Shown here: positions 1-11,639 of the stretch, piece by piece
Numbering within the stretch: the first letter of the stretch is position 1
How the letters are laid out: every line of letters starts with the position of its first letter
NCBI GenBank assembly: GCA_036936605.1
Contig: JAUPFV010000001.1
Span: forward strand, 343,553,081 to 343,617,080
Direction of reading: 5' to 3'
From: Limnanthes douglasii subsp. nivea
Lineage: Eukaryota; Streptophyta; Magnoliopsida; Brassicales; Limnanthaceae
Length of the DNA stretch: 64,000 nt
Program-made: the position numbers and the translations under genes
Notes under the pieces: generated by a model
Told to the model about the DNA's origin: nothing
The model's database searches: none
What the model saw: only the letters and a program-made list of their open reading frames with translations

Positions 1-1310
1 TGTCTTCGTCACTTCCGTGTTTTCTTACATGACTTGTGGTATTTGTTATGAAGTTCCACTAGGCTGAGCACTAAGGTTTAAGATTCAACTGATACACTTG
101 TAAGATTTTCCTGTACGTTTGAACCCGATGGGAGTTCGGTATCATTGGTTTCTCTTTCCGTGATTGGAACTTGTGTTGAGGGATTGTTAGTAACTGTGAT
201 CGTTTTGGTTGTCTTATTTGGTCTAAAAGGATTTGTTTTTCCTTAGAAATCGTGTAACTCTAAGCGGAGTACTCTCATCAATGTCCGACCCCATAACTAT
301 GAAAGTTGAAGGTGTTCAACAGCTGGTGACCCCTCGGGTTTGGGATGACTTGATTGACTGATGAGAATGACTAAGTGACGTAAACAACTGGGTTGTCGAG
401 GTAGGTTCAGAAGAAATGTGATGCTTATTGTAAGGGTACCCCCCCCCAGAATTATGTAGTCTGAGTTGTAACAAATTTATCCGAAGAGGTGGGTAACCCA
501 GCACCAACTCTTGTTTTCTTTTTCTCTTTTTCTAATTTAAATAAGTTAAGCGAATCACCCTCGATTAGAGAATTCCTGGTTGTAAACATACAAACCCTAA
601 AAAACGTCGGTAAGGGTGATTTGTGGTGGCCAATGTGGAGGGGGAAAGAGAAATTTCATCTGAAAAAACTGAAGGCTTAAGAAAAATATTTCTCACTTTA
701 GAAATACCAACAGTAGAAATGAAAGAGATTTATATAAGGGCTAAGAAACGTTTTAGTGCATACTAGGGAATGGGAATCGACAGAAATAGCCAAGGGGCTA
801 TAAAAAAGTGTAACCATTTCTCTCATTTGATCGGATGGTTTTACCTAGGGTAAACCAAGATCGTAGGTCCAATAAAAAAATTGACACGCATTTCAGAAAG
901 TAACTAGTCAAAAGTTGTAACCTCTGGATACTAACCGTTCTTAAATAAACCATCGGATACTGTTCAAAAACGGTTTGAATATATTAGCTCTCCTTAAATG
1001 CTTATGAGAGAGCTAAGGGGGCTAGATGATAGGATCAAATTTTGTTGGAGGCCAAGATCAGATTTATCTTAAGGGGCATTTTAGAATCATAATAAAAACC
1101 ATGTTGAGTACGCCGAGTACTTAATGACTAAGTTGTGTACCTTCTTCATATGTTCTTGTGATTGGGGGCTCAAATTGTCCAAAAAAAAACATTTAATTGA
1201 TTGGTTGATTTTCTCTCTCTACTTATTAATAGTTAGGACCTCTATTATATCTCTACTCTTTACTCAAAATTAGATACAGTAACTAAAAACTTACCTTAAA
1301 TACCCTCCAA
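1..1310. other. No gene recognised
   Basis: AT-rich sequence with only short open frames (63 codons or fewer) that show no domain I recognise. A C-run lies near 440. I see no splice-linked coding series, RNA gene or transposon terminus. It may be decayed transposon sequence belonging to the gag remnant that follows. Confidence 0.5.
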
Positions 1311-2440
1311 TCATATTTTAGCATCACCAATGACCATCATATTTTCCTGCTTCAGAGCAGTCTTAACTAATGGTCTTTGTATTGCTGCTTGGTTGCCTAC
1401 GAGAGCCTGTTGTTGGACCCATGCATGTATCTTAACAAATATTGTTAGCTTGTCATTAATTTTGAGTCTCCTCTTTAGAGCTATGTCTTCCATCCTGTCA
1501 TGATCGATGGTCTTGTGGTATTTTCATAACATGTTACTCATTTCTTCTCTACGTCTCTGAATTGGAAAAGGTTTTCTAAATTTGACAAAATTCTTAGTCT
1601 TATCAAATATAATAGCAACATTCTCTATTAGTTCTACAAATTTATGAGGTCGAACCCACTGGTTTGTTCTTGGTATTCGTTGCTGAGCTAAGGCTGTTGA
1701 TTTACTCTTGGTTGTGAAAACATTTAATTTAGACTTTTTTTTGATGAAAATGAGTAAAATTTTATGATTAAAAACTTTGAACTTGCTAATGCTGGTAAAT
1801 TAGAGAATATTTTTGAATTCGTCTTTGTTGTGGAACTGGAACAAGTCTCAATCTCTTAGACTCTTCTACTTTAATTGTTTTTCAACCTGAGCCAGAAGAG
1901 CACCAAAAGTCAAAGCTTTCTTCCTAGTATAAAATTAGCACAAATGACTTGCTCATGGAAATTTTCTAAACCATTCTTTATAAAATAAAGTGACCCTTAT
2001 AATATTTTAAACTCTCTCTAACTGGTTGTCTGTACTGGATGATTGTATCACCGTCTCCATGGATCTCTTTATTTCCCCACAAATTGACGCCTAAAAATTG
2101 TCCAAAACATGTTAAAATTATTAACAGAACCCCAAGAAACTCGGTTGTACCACTTTAAAGAACTATCTCTAAAAGTATTGGAGAAAACACAACATAAATA
2201 CTTATTATCTTCAAAAAAATTCATCATTAAATTCTTGAAATGCTTAATATGGATATCCATGCCTCAATTTCCATCAAAATTATCCAATTTTGATATGTCC
2301 AATCGTTTTGGTAGATGTCTGGATATAATATCCGCTGATAGAGGAAATTTCCTCCAACTATGCCCCTGACTATGTTGGTTCTACCTCTATATTCATCAAT
2401 TATTGAATAAAGAGTATGCTTGAAAGAATTCACAAATTAG
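1311..2440 (-). pseudogene. Decayed gypsy-like retrotransposon gag fragment
   Basis: No single frame is open, but minus-strand pieces line up in the order expected of a plant Ty3/gypsy gag. At 2260-2069 there is a segment with SLKWYNRVSWGSVNNF followed by FRRQFVGK, which resembles the W-containing core of the Retrotrans_gag family (PF03732). Further downstream on the same strand, near 1530-1470, KYHKTIDHDRMEDIALKRR resembles the post-gag linker usually written YCxFHxxxGHxTxxC..LKR, with its cysteines lost. Stops and frame changes separate the pieces. Gag would package element RNA; this copy cannot do so. No protease, reverse transcriptase or LTR was recognised nearby. The family assignment rests on motif spacing only. 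Confidence 0.45.
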
Positions 2441-4199
2441 ATATTTACTGGGTAATCAAAGTCTTGGTTACCAAACCCCCTTGTTGAAACTGCTAGTCGA
2501 TCACTGCTATTGTAGGCAATAACATAGGATTTTATTGAATCTGGACTATTGTTTTTTGTGGTCCTACCCTAACATCAGTGACCATCATATCTTTAACTTC
2601 ATAGGAGAGTACTTGTGTATCCGAAGAATCCAATTGTGTTTTAATCTCACACTCGTTTAAATTCTTGAATCAACTAAAATATTTTTTTGAATAACGCCTG
2701 TCACTAGAATCTCTCATTTTCCTGGCAATGATATTGCTCTGAATAAGGAGACAGTTTATCTGAATCGGACACAGAATAGTCACTAGACTACGAAGGAATG
2801 TATTGATTTATGGTTTTATGCTCTTTTATTAAGTAATGATAACTTCGGTCAGGTTGAAATTGTTTCCTTATATATTTTTCTTGATCTCGTAGAGATTCAG
2901 ACTTAGCACATCACTCTTAGAAAATTTTCTTTATTTTCATATTTTCAAATTCTCGATCGAACATTTCTTAAACATTTAACCATTGTTTATTTCTTAGCAT
3001 TTAATGCATAAATTGCATCCAACAACTTATCCTAATGTCCTTTTTATGTCCAATTGATTTCATGTTCTTCAAGTTGTTGTTGCGTTTGAGTGCCCTCTAC
3101 CAAGTGACTAGATCCTTCTTCAGTTATCATTCATTTTGTAATCACCGCAAGACGTTCCTCCGTTTAAGTGTTCATTTTTCACAAAAAATCCAAGGTCGAA
3201 CTTATTATATTAATGAGTTTTGATATTATCTTCAGATATCAATCTAAGCTTATACTATGGTCGCCGCTGATGACTCGTGAAAATATTCAAAGGAAAAAGG
3301 GTCCTGAACACTTTGGAGGTCATACAAAAGTTTAGAGAAAGATTAAGATGAGAATTCTAGGGAGATGAACTGCCAAAAGTATTATTATAATAATAATAGA
3401 TATTTCCCTTTTCCAAGAAAAAAACACATTGCCTTATATAGTAATAATGATGAGACTTTGGGCACACATAATTAGTCTATTTCTGGCTAATCCACCCTAT
3501 CAACTTAATAAATTAAAATATATTTACTTCTTATTACATTAAAACCATTAATTTTACACATTTATTGGATTTAAATTATATCGTCGAATGTTTTATCGAT
3601 TTAACTTACAGGTCAGATACATTTATCAACAATCATGCCAAATAAGCTTCAATCTTCTCCATTCACTTTATATAGACTCAAATATGAGGATTATAACACA
3701 TACGAATCACAATAGAGTTATGACATATACATCCGATATGCACAAACCTTGATTAAGAAAATTAAGAAATAGCTCATTTTATGGTGCAGACTGCCGACAA
3801 AAGCATAATTATCCTTTTTGTTTTCATTTCAAAATACACATTCCAGATTAACCTTCATTAAACAAGAACACATATCTTCCGTTAATTCATAATTTTTTCA
3901 TATAATTGAACATATTTGTCTTAAGAATATAAAAGCATATCCAAAAGCTTTGGCCACCAGTTACTGCACCATCAACCCAACACGAGTCACCTGCACTTTC
4001 GGCTCAACAATGATTCAAAATACCTTTGCCTTCGGCTATGCTCAACTATTAGGTTCCAATATAATTCTTCTACACCTAAGTTTGATTGATTATCCAGCCA
4101 CTTAAAGAGTTAGTAATTCAAGCTCCTTATGCTTCAGCTTACTCCTGTTCGAACCTTAAGGTCCAACTGAACTGTAACAATCATATTTTCCATATACAA
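2441..4199. other. AT-rich spacer without recognised gene
   Basis: No open frame above about 85 codons and no recognisable domain. It may include decayed flanks of the gag remnant. I see no tRNA, MITE terminus or tandem array in it. Confidence 0.45.
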
Positions 4200-4398
4200 C
4201 ACTTATTCCATCCTTTGACAACTAGTTTTCATCTTCAATACTTAATTCGAGCTTCAACTCTTAATCGTAGTACTCAATACATATCTAGCCTTTGACACCT
4301 AGTTTTAGCTTCAACACTTAGTTTTATATCCATTATAAAACTCCAACACTAAGTCATGGATTTAACATCAAGTTGCAACTTCAGCACTAAGTTACAAC
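4200..4398. repeat. Degenerate short tandem motif (CAACACTTAG-like)
   Basis: A motif of the form TTCAACACTTAGTTTTAGC recurs in diverged form about every 20-30 bases (for example ACACCTAGTTTTAGCTTCAA, then AACACTTAGTTT, then AACACTAAGTCATG, then GCACTAAGTTAC). It ends where the large direct duplication begins. It looks like a decayed minisatellite and does not look coding. Confidence 0.45.
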
Positions 4399-5520
4399 CT
4401 TTAACGCCAAGTCAAGCTGTTGGCAGTGATTTTGCCACAATAAATTTGAGCTTATACCTAACAAGTAAGTTAATTATATTTATCACTCACATTTAGCCGA
4501 AATAATGAATACTTGAAACACATTTGAAGAGCTACAACATGGTTCACCTAAGGGATTGGACTCTAATCGATGACGACTCTCCGAACATGATAAGCTTGGA
4601 AAAAGTGATAATATTTCAAACACCCAATCATGTAACGCTTCCGCTCATCCCATGTTGTTTTCCATTGATGATAATGTCAAACTCGATATCACCAATGATC
4701 TTTTTTAAGTAGCAGATATGCCTCACTGGATTTTGGTTTCATCTCTGAGTTAATTATATATTCTATAAATGATGTGACCAATATTCGTCTATGCATCAGA
4801 GTATGTCACACTTGTACCAAATTAAAAGAACAAAACATGTTGAACGAACGTCGGAACACAAAGTTAAACCACAAGTTAAACCTTGGACTCACACTCACCA
4901 TCCGATCTTAAAACCCAAACTGCCAACAAATTATCCAAATTGTACGTATGCGAACCATAATGTCCTTACAGTTTCCCAAATCATATTTAATTTGTGTAAT
5001 CTACCTTTGATTTTAACAGTTTCACCCCGCATGTAATGAGCATCGTAAAATATCCTAAAATCAGTTAACATTGTCTTTGGGTTTGAAGTTCATTGAACCA
5101 ACATGTTGAATTAAAAAAAACACCATATACAGAAACATCACACCCTCTATAAAATATTTAAATGAACCTTATTTCTAAATTCATAAGTACAAAATAGATA
5201 AAAATGATGGTAATATGGACTTTACCCACCATATGAAGCATTGTTTTGGAATGAAAGGCTCAGGTTTGGAGAAAGATGATCGAGGGTTGTGTTGGGATTT
5301 TTAGAAGTTCCCTGACTTGGATTAATATAATTCCCTATGTTCTATCCATAAATTTGAGAATTTTTAAACCATATTTCATTATCTATTTAATGGGAAGTAA
5401 TGTAATTTATCTCAGTCATTAGTATATTATCATCCGCTCTGATCCGGAAGGCTCGTATGTCTTTGTTTTTGGGAGTATATCAAAATATACCATACTAGTT
5501 GAGATATATTCATACATATA
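4399..5520 (+). repeat. Large direct duplication, copy 1 (1.12 kb)
   Basis: This block recurs at 6084-7204 with a constant offset of 1685 bases (1684 after one single-base indel). By eye I count roughly nine substitutions or indels over 1.12 kb, so about 99% identity and a recent event. Two short open frames (4524-4712 and 4791-5036) are kept in both copies, but at this identity that is no evidence of coding. The ends are CTTTARCGCC and ATTCATACATATA, not TG...CA, which argues against LTRs. The space between the copies is a copied piece of the downstream PPR gene. Confidence 0.9.
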
Positions 5521-5526
5521 TTCATA

Positions 5527-6069
5527 CTTAAAAACCCCAAACTCCCAAATCATGTAAATTGTCATAAATTTAGATAAACCAACTTCAATCCTTATGAACA
5601 AGAGGCTCTAAACAATCTAAAATTCCAAAGTTTAATCGCAGTCAGCTGTATAAACAAGGGAATCACTGTAACATCCCAACTTCCAAATCACTAGAATTCT
5701 AATAAATTTATAAAATTTCAGTCAGATAATTACAAAAAAAAATCACTTGAGAACTACACAGTAGTTTTGCGTACCTTGTTTATTCCCTGAAGAGGGAAAT
5801 AGCTACAAGTCGTCATTTTTTCAAGCCTCTAATGGCAGCTTATCATATGTTTAGTAACAGATACGTTGATTCTTACTTTCAACGAAGCTTAATCTTTAAA
5901 TAAAAATGGCAAGACAGTTTTAAAAATCTGCGACATTTCAGTGTGTGTTGCAGTCCAGGTTCTGGAAGAATTCATTACTGTGAACAAACGAAGACAAGCC
6001 CACAGTAACGACGTCGTATAGACTGAAAATAAAACGATGCCGTATGACAGTGAAAAAATAACAAAAAAA
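5527..6069 (-). repeat. Copy of the PPR-gene promoter, exon 1 and part of intron 1
   Basis: This 543-bp segment matches 14292-14825 at roughly 97% by eye, with a 14-bp indel near 5985 and about a dozen substitutions. The match starts at CTTAAAAACCCC and stops at the A7 tract that is the Pol III terminator of the tRNA-Asp gene; the tRNA itself is not included. The segment therefore carries the PPR gene's upstream region, its first coding exon and the start of its first intron. It sits exactly between the two copies of the 1.12-kb duplication. Confidence 0.9.
5775..5816 (-). pseudogene. Duplicated PPR exon 1 (orphan exon)
   Basis: On the minus strand this reads ATG through AAG followed by a GTAC splice donor and encodes MTTCSYFPLQGINK, identical to the first exon proposed for the PPR gene at 14587-14546. 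No downstream PPR exon lies on this strand nearby, so at most it could be an orphan first exon that splices into foreign sequence. Start codon and donor are both intact. Expression cannot be judged from sequence. Confidence 0.6.
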
Positions 6070-6083
6070 GTTAATTTCATTAA

Positions 6084-7204
6084 CTTTAGCGCCAAGTCAA
6101 GCTGTTGGCAGTGATTTTGCCACAATAAATTTGAGCTTATACCTAACAAGTAAGTTAATTATATTTATCACTCATATTTAGCCGAAATAATGAATACTTG
6201 AAACACATTTGAAGAGCTACAACATGGTTCACCTAAGAGATTGGACTCTAATCGATGACGACTCTCCGAACATGATAAGCTTGGAAAAAGTGATAATATT
6301 TCAAACACCCAATCATGTAACGCTTCCGCTCATCCCATGTAGTTTTCCATTGATGATAATGTCAAACTCGATATCACCAATGATCTTTTTTAAGTAGCAG
6401 ATATGCCTCACTGGATTTTGGTTTCATCTCTGAGTTAATTATATATTCTATAAATGACGTGACCAATATTCGTCTATGCATCAGAGTATGTCACACTTGT
6501 ACCAAATTAAAAGAACAAAACATGTTGAACGAACGTCGGAACACAAAGTTAAACCACAAGTTAAACCTTGGACTCACACTCACCATCCGATCTTAAAACC
6601 CAAACTGCCAACAAATTATCCAAATTGTACGTATGCGAACCATAATGTCCTTACAGTTTCCCAAATCATATTTAATTTGTGTAATCTACCTTTGATTTTA
6701 ACAGTTTCACCCCGCATGTAATGAGCATCGTAAAATATCCTAAAATCAGTTAACATTGTCTTTGGGTTTGAAGCTCATTGAACCAACATGTTGAATTAAA
6801 AAAAACACCATATACAGAAACATCACACCCTCTATAAAATATTTAAATGAACCTTATTTCTAAATTCATAAGTACAAAATAGATAAAAATGATGGTAATA
6901 TGGACTTTACCCACCATATGAAGCATTGTTTTGGAATGAAAGGCTCAGGTTTGGAGAAAGATGATCGAGGGTTGTGTTGGGATTTTTAGAAGTGCCCTGA
7001 CTTGGATTAATATAATTCCCTATGTTCTATCCATAAATTTGAGAATTTTAAACCATATTTCAGTATCTATTTAATGGGAAGTAATGTAATTTATCTCAGT
7101 CATTAGTATATTATCATCCGCTCTGATCCGGAAGGCTCGTATGTCTTTGTTTTTGGGAGTGTATCAAAATATACCATACTAGTTGAGATATATTCATACA
7201 TATA
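6084..7204 (+). repeat. Large direct duplication, copy 2 (1.12 kb)
   Basis: Second copy of 4399-5520, in the same orientation. About 14 bases of filler (TTAATTTCATTAA) separate it from the copied PPR segment. After its end the sequence differs from that following copy 1. Confidence 0.9.
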
Positions 7205-7829
7205 TATCATGGAATGTTTTTATATGTAAGCAATTTAGAATATGGTATCAAGTTTAATCTTCAACACCCTATATTAAACTTGACTCAACATAATAGACAT
7301 GATTTCCCATGTAATGAAGAAATAACGGAATGAACATCCCAAGACTTATATATCATGTAAAAATTATATCTACAGTAAATAATTCAAAAGATATAGTTCT
7401 TATATATCATGTGAAAAAAATCTTAGCATGTCTATTTAAAGAGTATTGGACAAAATTAGGATTACTCTTACGAACCAAATACCAAAGCGTTACTATAATT
7501 GTTTACAGTGGAATAGAAAAATGTATCCTGAGATTGAGAAGAAGATTAAAATCAACGTTGAAGAGTGTTAGACGTGGATATTTTGGTTGTCAGCCGAAGT
7601 ATTATTGATCTTTTGAACTATATATGTTCTTGTTGTATTTAGAAAATTAAAATCTTCTCTTACTCACAGCTTGTGCTGCTATATTTAGTATATATGGGAA
7701 TTTTTTTACTTATGTGTAGTCATGTTATAATACAAGTTCTTATAAGAAAACATATTATCGGGTTATACTAGGTTTATCTACTTTTAGTAAAAATTTTAGT
7801 TCAAAGCTGTCTCATGTTGTTCGTTTATG
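7205..7829. other. AT-rich spacer with one unassigned frame
   Basis: A 92-codon frame at 7330-7608 is Leu/Ile/Lys/Arg-rich, has no domain I recognise and includes a CTTATATATCATGT duplication. I do not regard it as a supported gene. Confidence 0.4.
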
Positions 7830-7950
7830 TAGCTTGAAAAGAAGAACTGGAAGACGCAAGAAGAAACGTATTATATCCAAAGGTGAAGAGTTACTTCATG
7901 AAGTAAAGTATGTACATTGTCAAAACATGGTCATAAGAGAATAACTGAAG
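7830..7950 (+). pseudogene. Possible MuDR/FAR1-type transposase zinc-knuckle tail remnant
   Basis: The plus-strand frame reads GRRKKKRIISKGEELLHEV, then VHCQNM. A one-base frame change then gives GHKR. This resembles the C-terminal end of plant Mutator-like transposases and FAR1-related proteins, which carry a basic GRPxKxR stretch followed by a CxxCxxxGHNxRxC knuckle. Only one cysteine and the GH pair survive. No upstream transposase domain was recognised. It is too short for a firm call. Confidence 0.25.
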
Positions 7951-8079
7951 AAAACATCTAAAATAATGTATTTTTGTTTTTTAATTGGATATATTCTTTT
8001 TATTCTATTTGTATTATATATTTTTTAAACTTTGAATTTGATTTTTTTAGTTATGAAAGTAACCCTTTTTAGTTAGGTG

Positions 8080-8960
8080 TGCAATTATATCTTTTTTAGT
8101 TACAGAAAAAAGAGTTGTGAACTAAAGTGTGAAATTATGTTGTAATCAGTTGCAGAATTACGTTATTACTGGTTGCGTACTAACAATTTTGTTGTGTAAA
8201 AAGATAATTTTTTATGAAAATACAAGTGTAATTGGTGCAAAATTACATTCATTTTGGTTACGGAAAAATAGACTTGATGTGAAAAAATAAAGTCTAATTA
8301 TGGTGCAAAATTATGTTATAATGGGTTGCATAATAACAGTTTTGTTGCATAAAAGAGTTGGTGTTTTTGAAAATACATGTGTAATTGGGGTGCGAATTTA
8401 TGTTTTAATTGGTTGCGTAATTACGTTATAAATAGTTGTAGTTGTAAATAACAATATATAAATAAATGATAAAAGAAAATTAACACTCTAAAAAATGTAG
8501 TTTAGAGACATACAACTTTTTATAAAAAAAGAACATAGTTGTGACTTTAACAGACAAGCATATACCAATATCTTATTGTATGTTTATGGATAAGAAATCA
8601 AGCAAACGTTTTATGATCTTCCGTTTGATGCAAGTTCTTCTTCTAGTTGACGTACGATCTCATTCAAATGGTTGTGGAAATAGATTGTTTATCCTTTTCC
8701 AATTTTTTCAATATGATCTTTATAACTAACATTTTATTCTTCCAGTTATTTAATTTGTTTATTGTGATCATTGTTTGTGCGTTTTAAGTTCTTCAATTTG
8801 TTTTTTGAGGTCTTCATCTAGCCCCGTATATTTTTAATGAGAAATAAAAAATAAAGCTTTGTCAAACTGTGATTGCGTAATTACGTGCAATTGTGTTGTG
8901 AAAATACATTATTAGATGTGTTGCGTAATTATGAATAAATTGGTTGCAAAATTAGTTTTT
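8080..8960 (+). repeat. Degenerate GGTTGCGTAATTACG motif field
   Basis: Diverged forms of GGTTGCGTAATTACG recur near 8173, 8325, 8410, 8871 and 8919, set in sequence that itself repeats with a loose spacing of about 100 bases (TGTAATTGGTGCAAAATTA-like stretches). I see no coding potential. It reads as a decayed tandem array that continues in more regular form at 9130-9545. Confidence 0.6.
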
Positions 8961-9129
8961 TTTTTTGCGGAAAGAGTCTAAAGTTACTGGTTGATATTGA
9001 TTCTTCAAATTATTGACTTCTTCCTGAAGATACTTTATTTCTTATGTGAGTTGGAATTTATTTGAAATTCTTGATGTGGAGAATATTTATTATATATATT
9101 TTTGCATTACAAAGTTAAGATACATGTAA

Positions 9130-9545
9130 ATTAGTATTTAGACTACTGTAAGTTGGGTGCGTAAATATGTTCATTTGGGTTGCGAAAAATATTTCTTAGG
9201 TTTGAAAAACAAAATAGAAAATTGGTTCGGAAACTATTGTATGTTAGGTGAGTAAATAAGTGCAGTTTGGTTGCAAAAAAATATTTTAAGTTTGAAAAAC
9301 TAATAGAATTGAATCTGGAAACTAATTTAAATTGGGTGCGTAAATATATTAAATTCGGTTGCTAAAAAAGTTTGAGGTTTGAAAAAAAATAGAAAGCAGG
9401 ACTGGAAAAAACTGTACTTGGGTGCGTAATACGTTCAAGTTTGTTACAAAGAAGATCTTTTACGTTTGAAAAAAGAATATAAAGTAGGTATTGAAACTAA
9501 TGTAAGTTGGGTGTGCAAATACATTCAGTTCGGTTGCAGAAAAAG
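9130..9545 (+). repeat. Tandem array of about 85-90 bp, about five units
   Basis: Each unit contains GGGTGCGTAAATATGTTCA, then a GGTTGCGAAAAA-like element, then a TTTGAAAAACAAAATAGAAA-like stretch, then GGAAACTAATGTAAGTT. Unit starts lie near 9149, 9238, 9326, 9419 and 9500. Units differ by about 15-25% by eye, so the array is old. The GTGCGTAA core is the same as in the looser field upstream. Confidence 0.65.
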
Positions 9546-9559
9546 AACAAAAAATGATC

Positions 9560-10830
9560 CAGTTGCTTTAAACAGGTACAAAATTAATTCATACGTTGCA
9601 ATTGTATGGTTGGTTGTATAAAAAGACATGAATCATAAAAAACAAACACGAACAGTTCTTATCATGCATGTTATTCACAAAATACTTCAGAATTCACTAA
9701 AATTTGTTGCATGAACTTATAATTTGATAAATTTGAGAGTTCTATTTTAAAGAGTAAATGAGTGGTTCACGAGGATGAAAAAGAAAGTGAAAACTTGTAT
9801 TTTTGTGTTTTTATATCTAAAATGTATTGTTGGAAGATTCTATGTTGCATGTGATTTTTGATAAATTTGAAAATTCTGATAGTTGTAATACTTTTACTTT
9901 TAACGAAATAATTATTTTGTAAATAATAACCAACTACGGTTATTATATAGACATCATTTTATTGTACCTTCACTTTCTTTAGCCTTTATTAATAATTATT
10001 TATCATCAAATTTGTTTATCCCTTTTGCTAAAATAATTTTCAAGATCACAGAAATACTTGGATATTTAAGGTAAGAGTATGACCGAAGCTATTCCTAAAT
10101 CCTTAAAGTATAAAGAGAATCTTAGCATCTCTTTCAACAAATTAGAATAATAGGTTTAGATCAAAGATTCTTTTAGAAATTTTCATCTTAAGTTTATATG
10201 GACATGATTACGTAGCTCACAAAAAAATTCATTTATAAAACGTAGCTAACAAATTACTAGTTTTCAAAGGAAAAAATATTTGTAGCATGGGGGAGAATTT
10301 CATATCTAGAAGAAATATTATGAGACTTTGACTAAATCGTCAATCAAAACAATAAACAACCCCAATTTTAAATAGCCTATTCAATTTTTATAAGCATCCT
10401 CTATTTTTATCTAAAATACCATTGTCGAATTAACTAAGTTTTAACTTAATTTTATAATCATCCTCAAAACAAAACAACCCCAATTTTAACCCTTTCTTCT
10501 TTCCTCCCTCGCAACCTTATCTACCAAAACCTAGAATCAACCTCAAATCACAAAACTCATTTCCCCTCGCCAAAATCTATTCTTCGTGAACAAACGAATA
10601 ATCTAATCGACTTAACAACATCAAATGGTTTTTTGTTTTAATAGTTTTTTTATTTATTTTGTGAGGTTTTGAACCGAGTTTGCTAGATTTAAAGTATTTA
10701 GGTTGTTTAAATAGATAAATCTATGTTTATATAAGTGTTTTATGTTGTTGTTGGATGGTTCGATTTGCTATAGAATATAGATTTAAGTTATATTTGTTGA
10801 AAAACACCTACTGTTTTTGCGTCTTGTTCG
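9560..10830. other. AT-rich spacer without recognised gene
   Basis: No frame of useful length and no structural RNA. The part near 10320-10620 is C/A-rich low-complexity sequence. Confidence 0.45.
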
Positions 10831-11584
10831 CAGGTGTTCTTCTTCCCCGCCGGGGAGGACCTACTCACCTAGTAGGGAAGTGTATTTTTTTTTGCAGGTT
10901 TTGCATGTTCCTCGCTGGGCTGGCCAGATTCATCCGGAGTGGACTTATTCATTTACAATTCATTCCTAATTGTTGTTGTCACATGCAACACGTATCTATG
11001 TCGGATAAGTTAAAAGGGACATCATGAACGGGAAGAGGCCCCACCAACTTCGAATATCCTCGACGAACACTCCGCAGTGAATCTGATAAATGCAATAAAT
11101 TGTATTCGACCTCTCGACGATAGTCCGAAGAGGCCTTGAATTTTACAAAAAAAATCCTTCAAATCACAAGGTCGTGGCTCCTTATCACGTCAGGTTTCTT
11201 ATACTATGTTTGATGTTTTAGTTATATATTGTATCGAATAACTTATTAGGTATTTGGTGTGTTTTACAACATAACATTGGAGGTTTGTATGTTGTATTGG
11301 AATTTAGTTTTATCGGCCGAAGTACGTTTTAGTTATGAACGTATGTGGTTTTTATATGTTTTACAACATAACATTGATGGTTTGTATCTGATATTGTTTT
11401 GTTTGTATACAACATAACATTGAGGGTTCAAGTTAGTTTAATGCATTGTTTGTGGTTGAATTAATGTCTATCACCGTCGATGTCGAACACACGATACATC
11501 TGTTGAAAAATTATCAAGCCACTCAGCGAGAACCTAAAGAAATGCTAACTTAGATTTGTACCCACAACTAGCGTGTGGGTCATA
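10831..11584. other. GC-richer unassigned block with a thrice-repeated motif
   Basis: Base composition changes abruptly: CCCGCCGGGG near 10847, and a frame at 10755-11027 with no recognised domain. Farther on, ACAACATAACATTG followed within a few bases by GGTT occurs at about 11266, 11363 and 11409. It could be the end of a DNA transposon, but no terminal inverted repeat or target duplication could be established. Confidence 0.35.
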
Positions 11585-11614
11585 CCCGTCGGTTAAAATT
11601 ACCGACCCGACGGG
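11585..11614. repeat. Compact palindrome CCCGTCGGT...ACCGAC..GACGGG
   Basis: Inner arms GTCGGT and ACCGAC enclose TAAAATT, and outer CCCGTC pairs with GACGGG in an overlapping register, so two alternative hairpins are possible. It lies just before a two-unit tandem repeat that reuses the CCCGACGGG word. Confidence 0.6.
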
Positions 11615-11639
11615 ACTGCAGACAATATTGACACATTAG

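Noticed and set aside
4524..5036. Two small frames (62 and 81 codons) repeated at 6209-6721 as possible duplicated genes
   Set aside because: The whole 1.12-kb block is duplicated at about 99% identity, so preservation of frames carries no coding signal, and no domain or splice context supports them.
4399..7204. The duplicated blocks as LTRs of a small retrotransposon
   Set aside because: The ends are not TG...CA, the interior is a copied host-gene segment with no primer-binding site or polypurine tract, and no target duplication flanks the unit.
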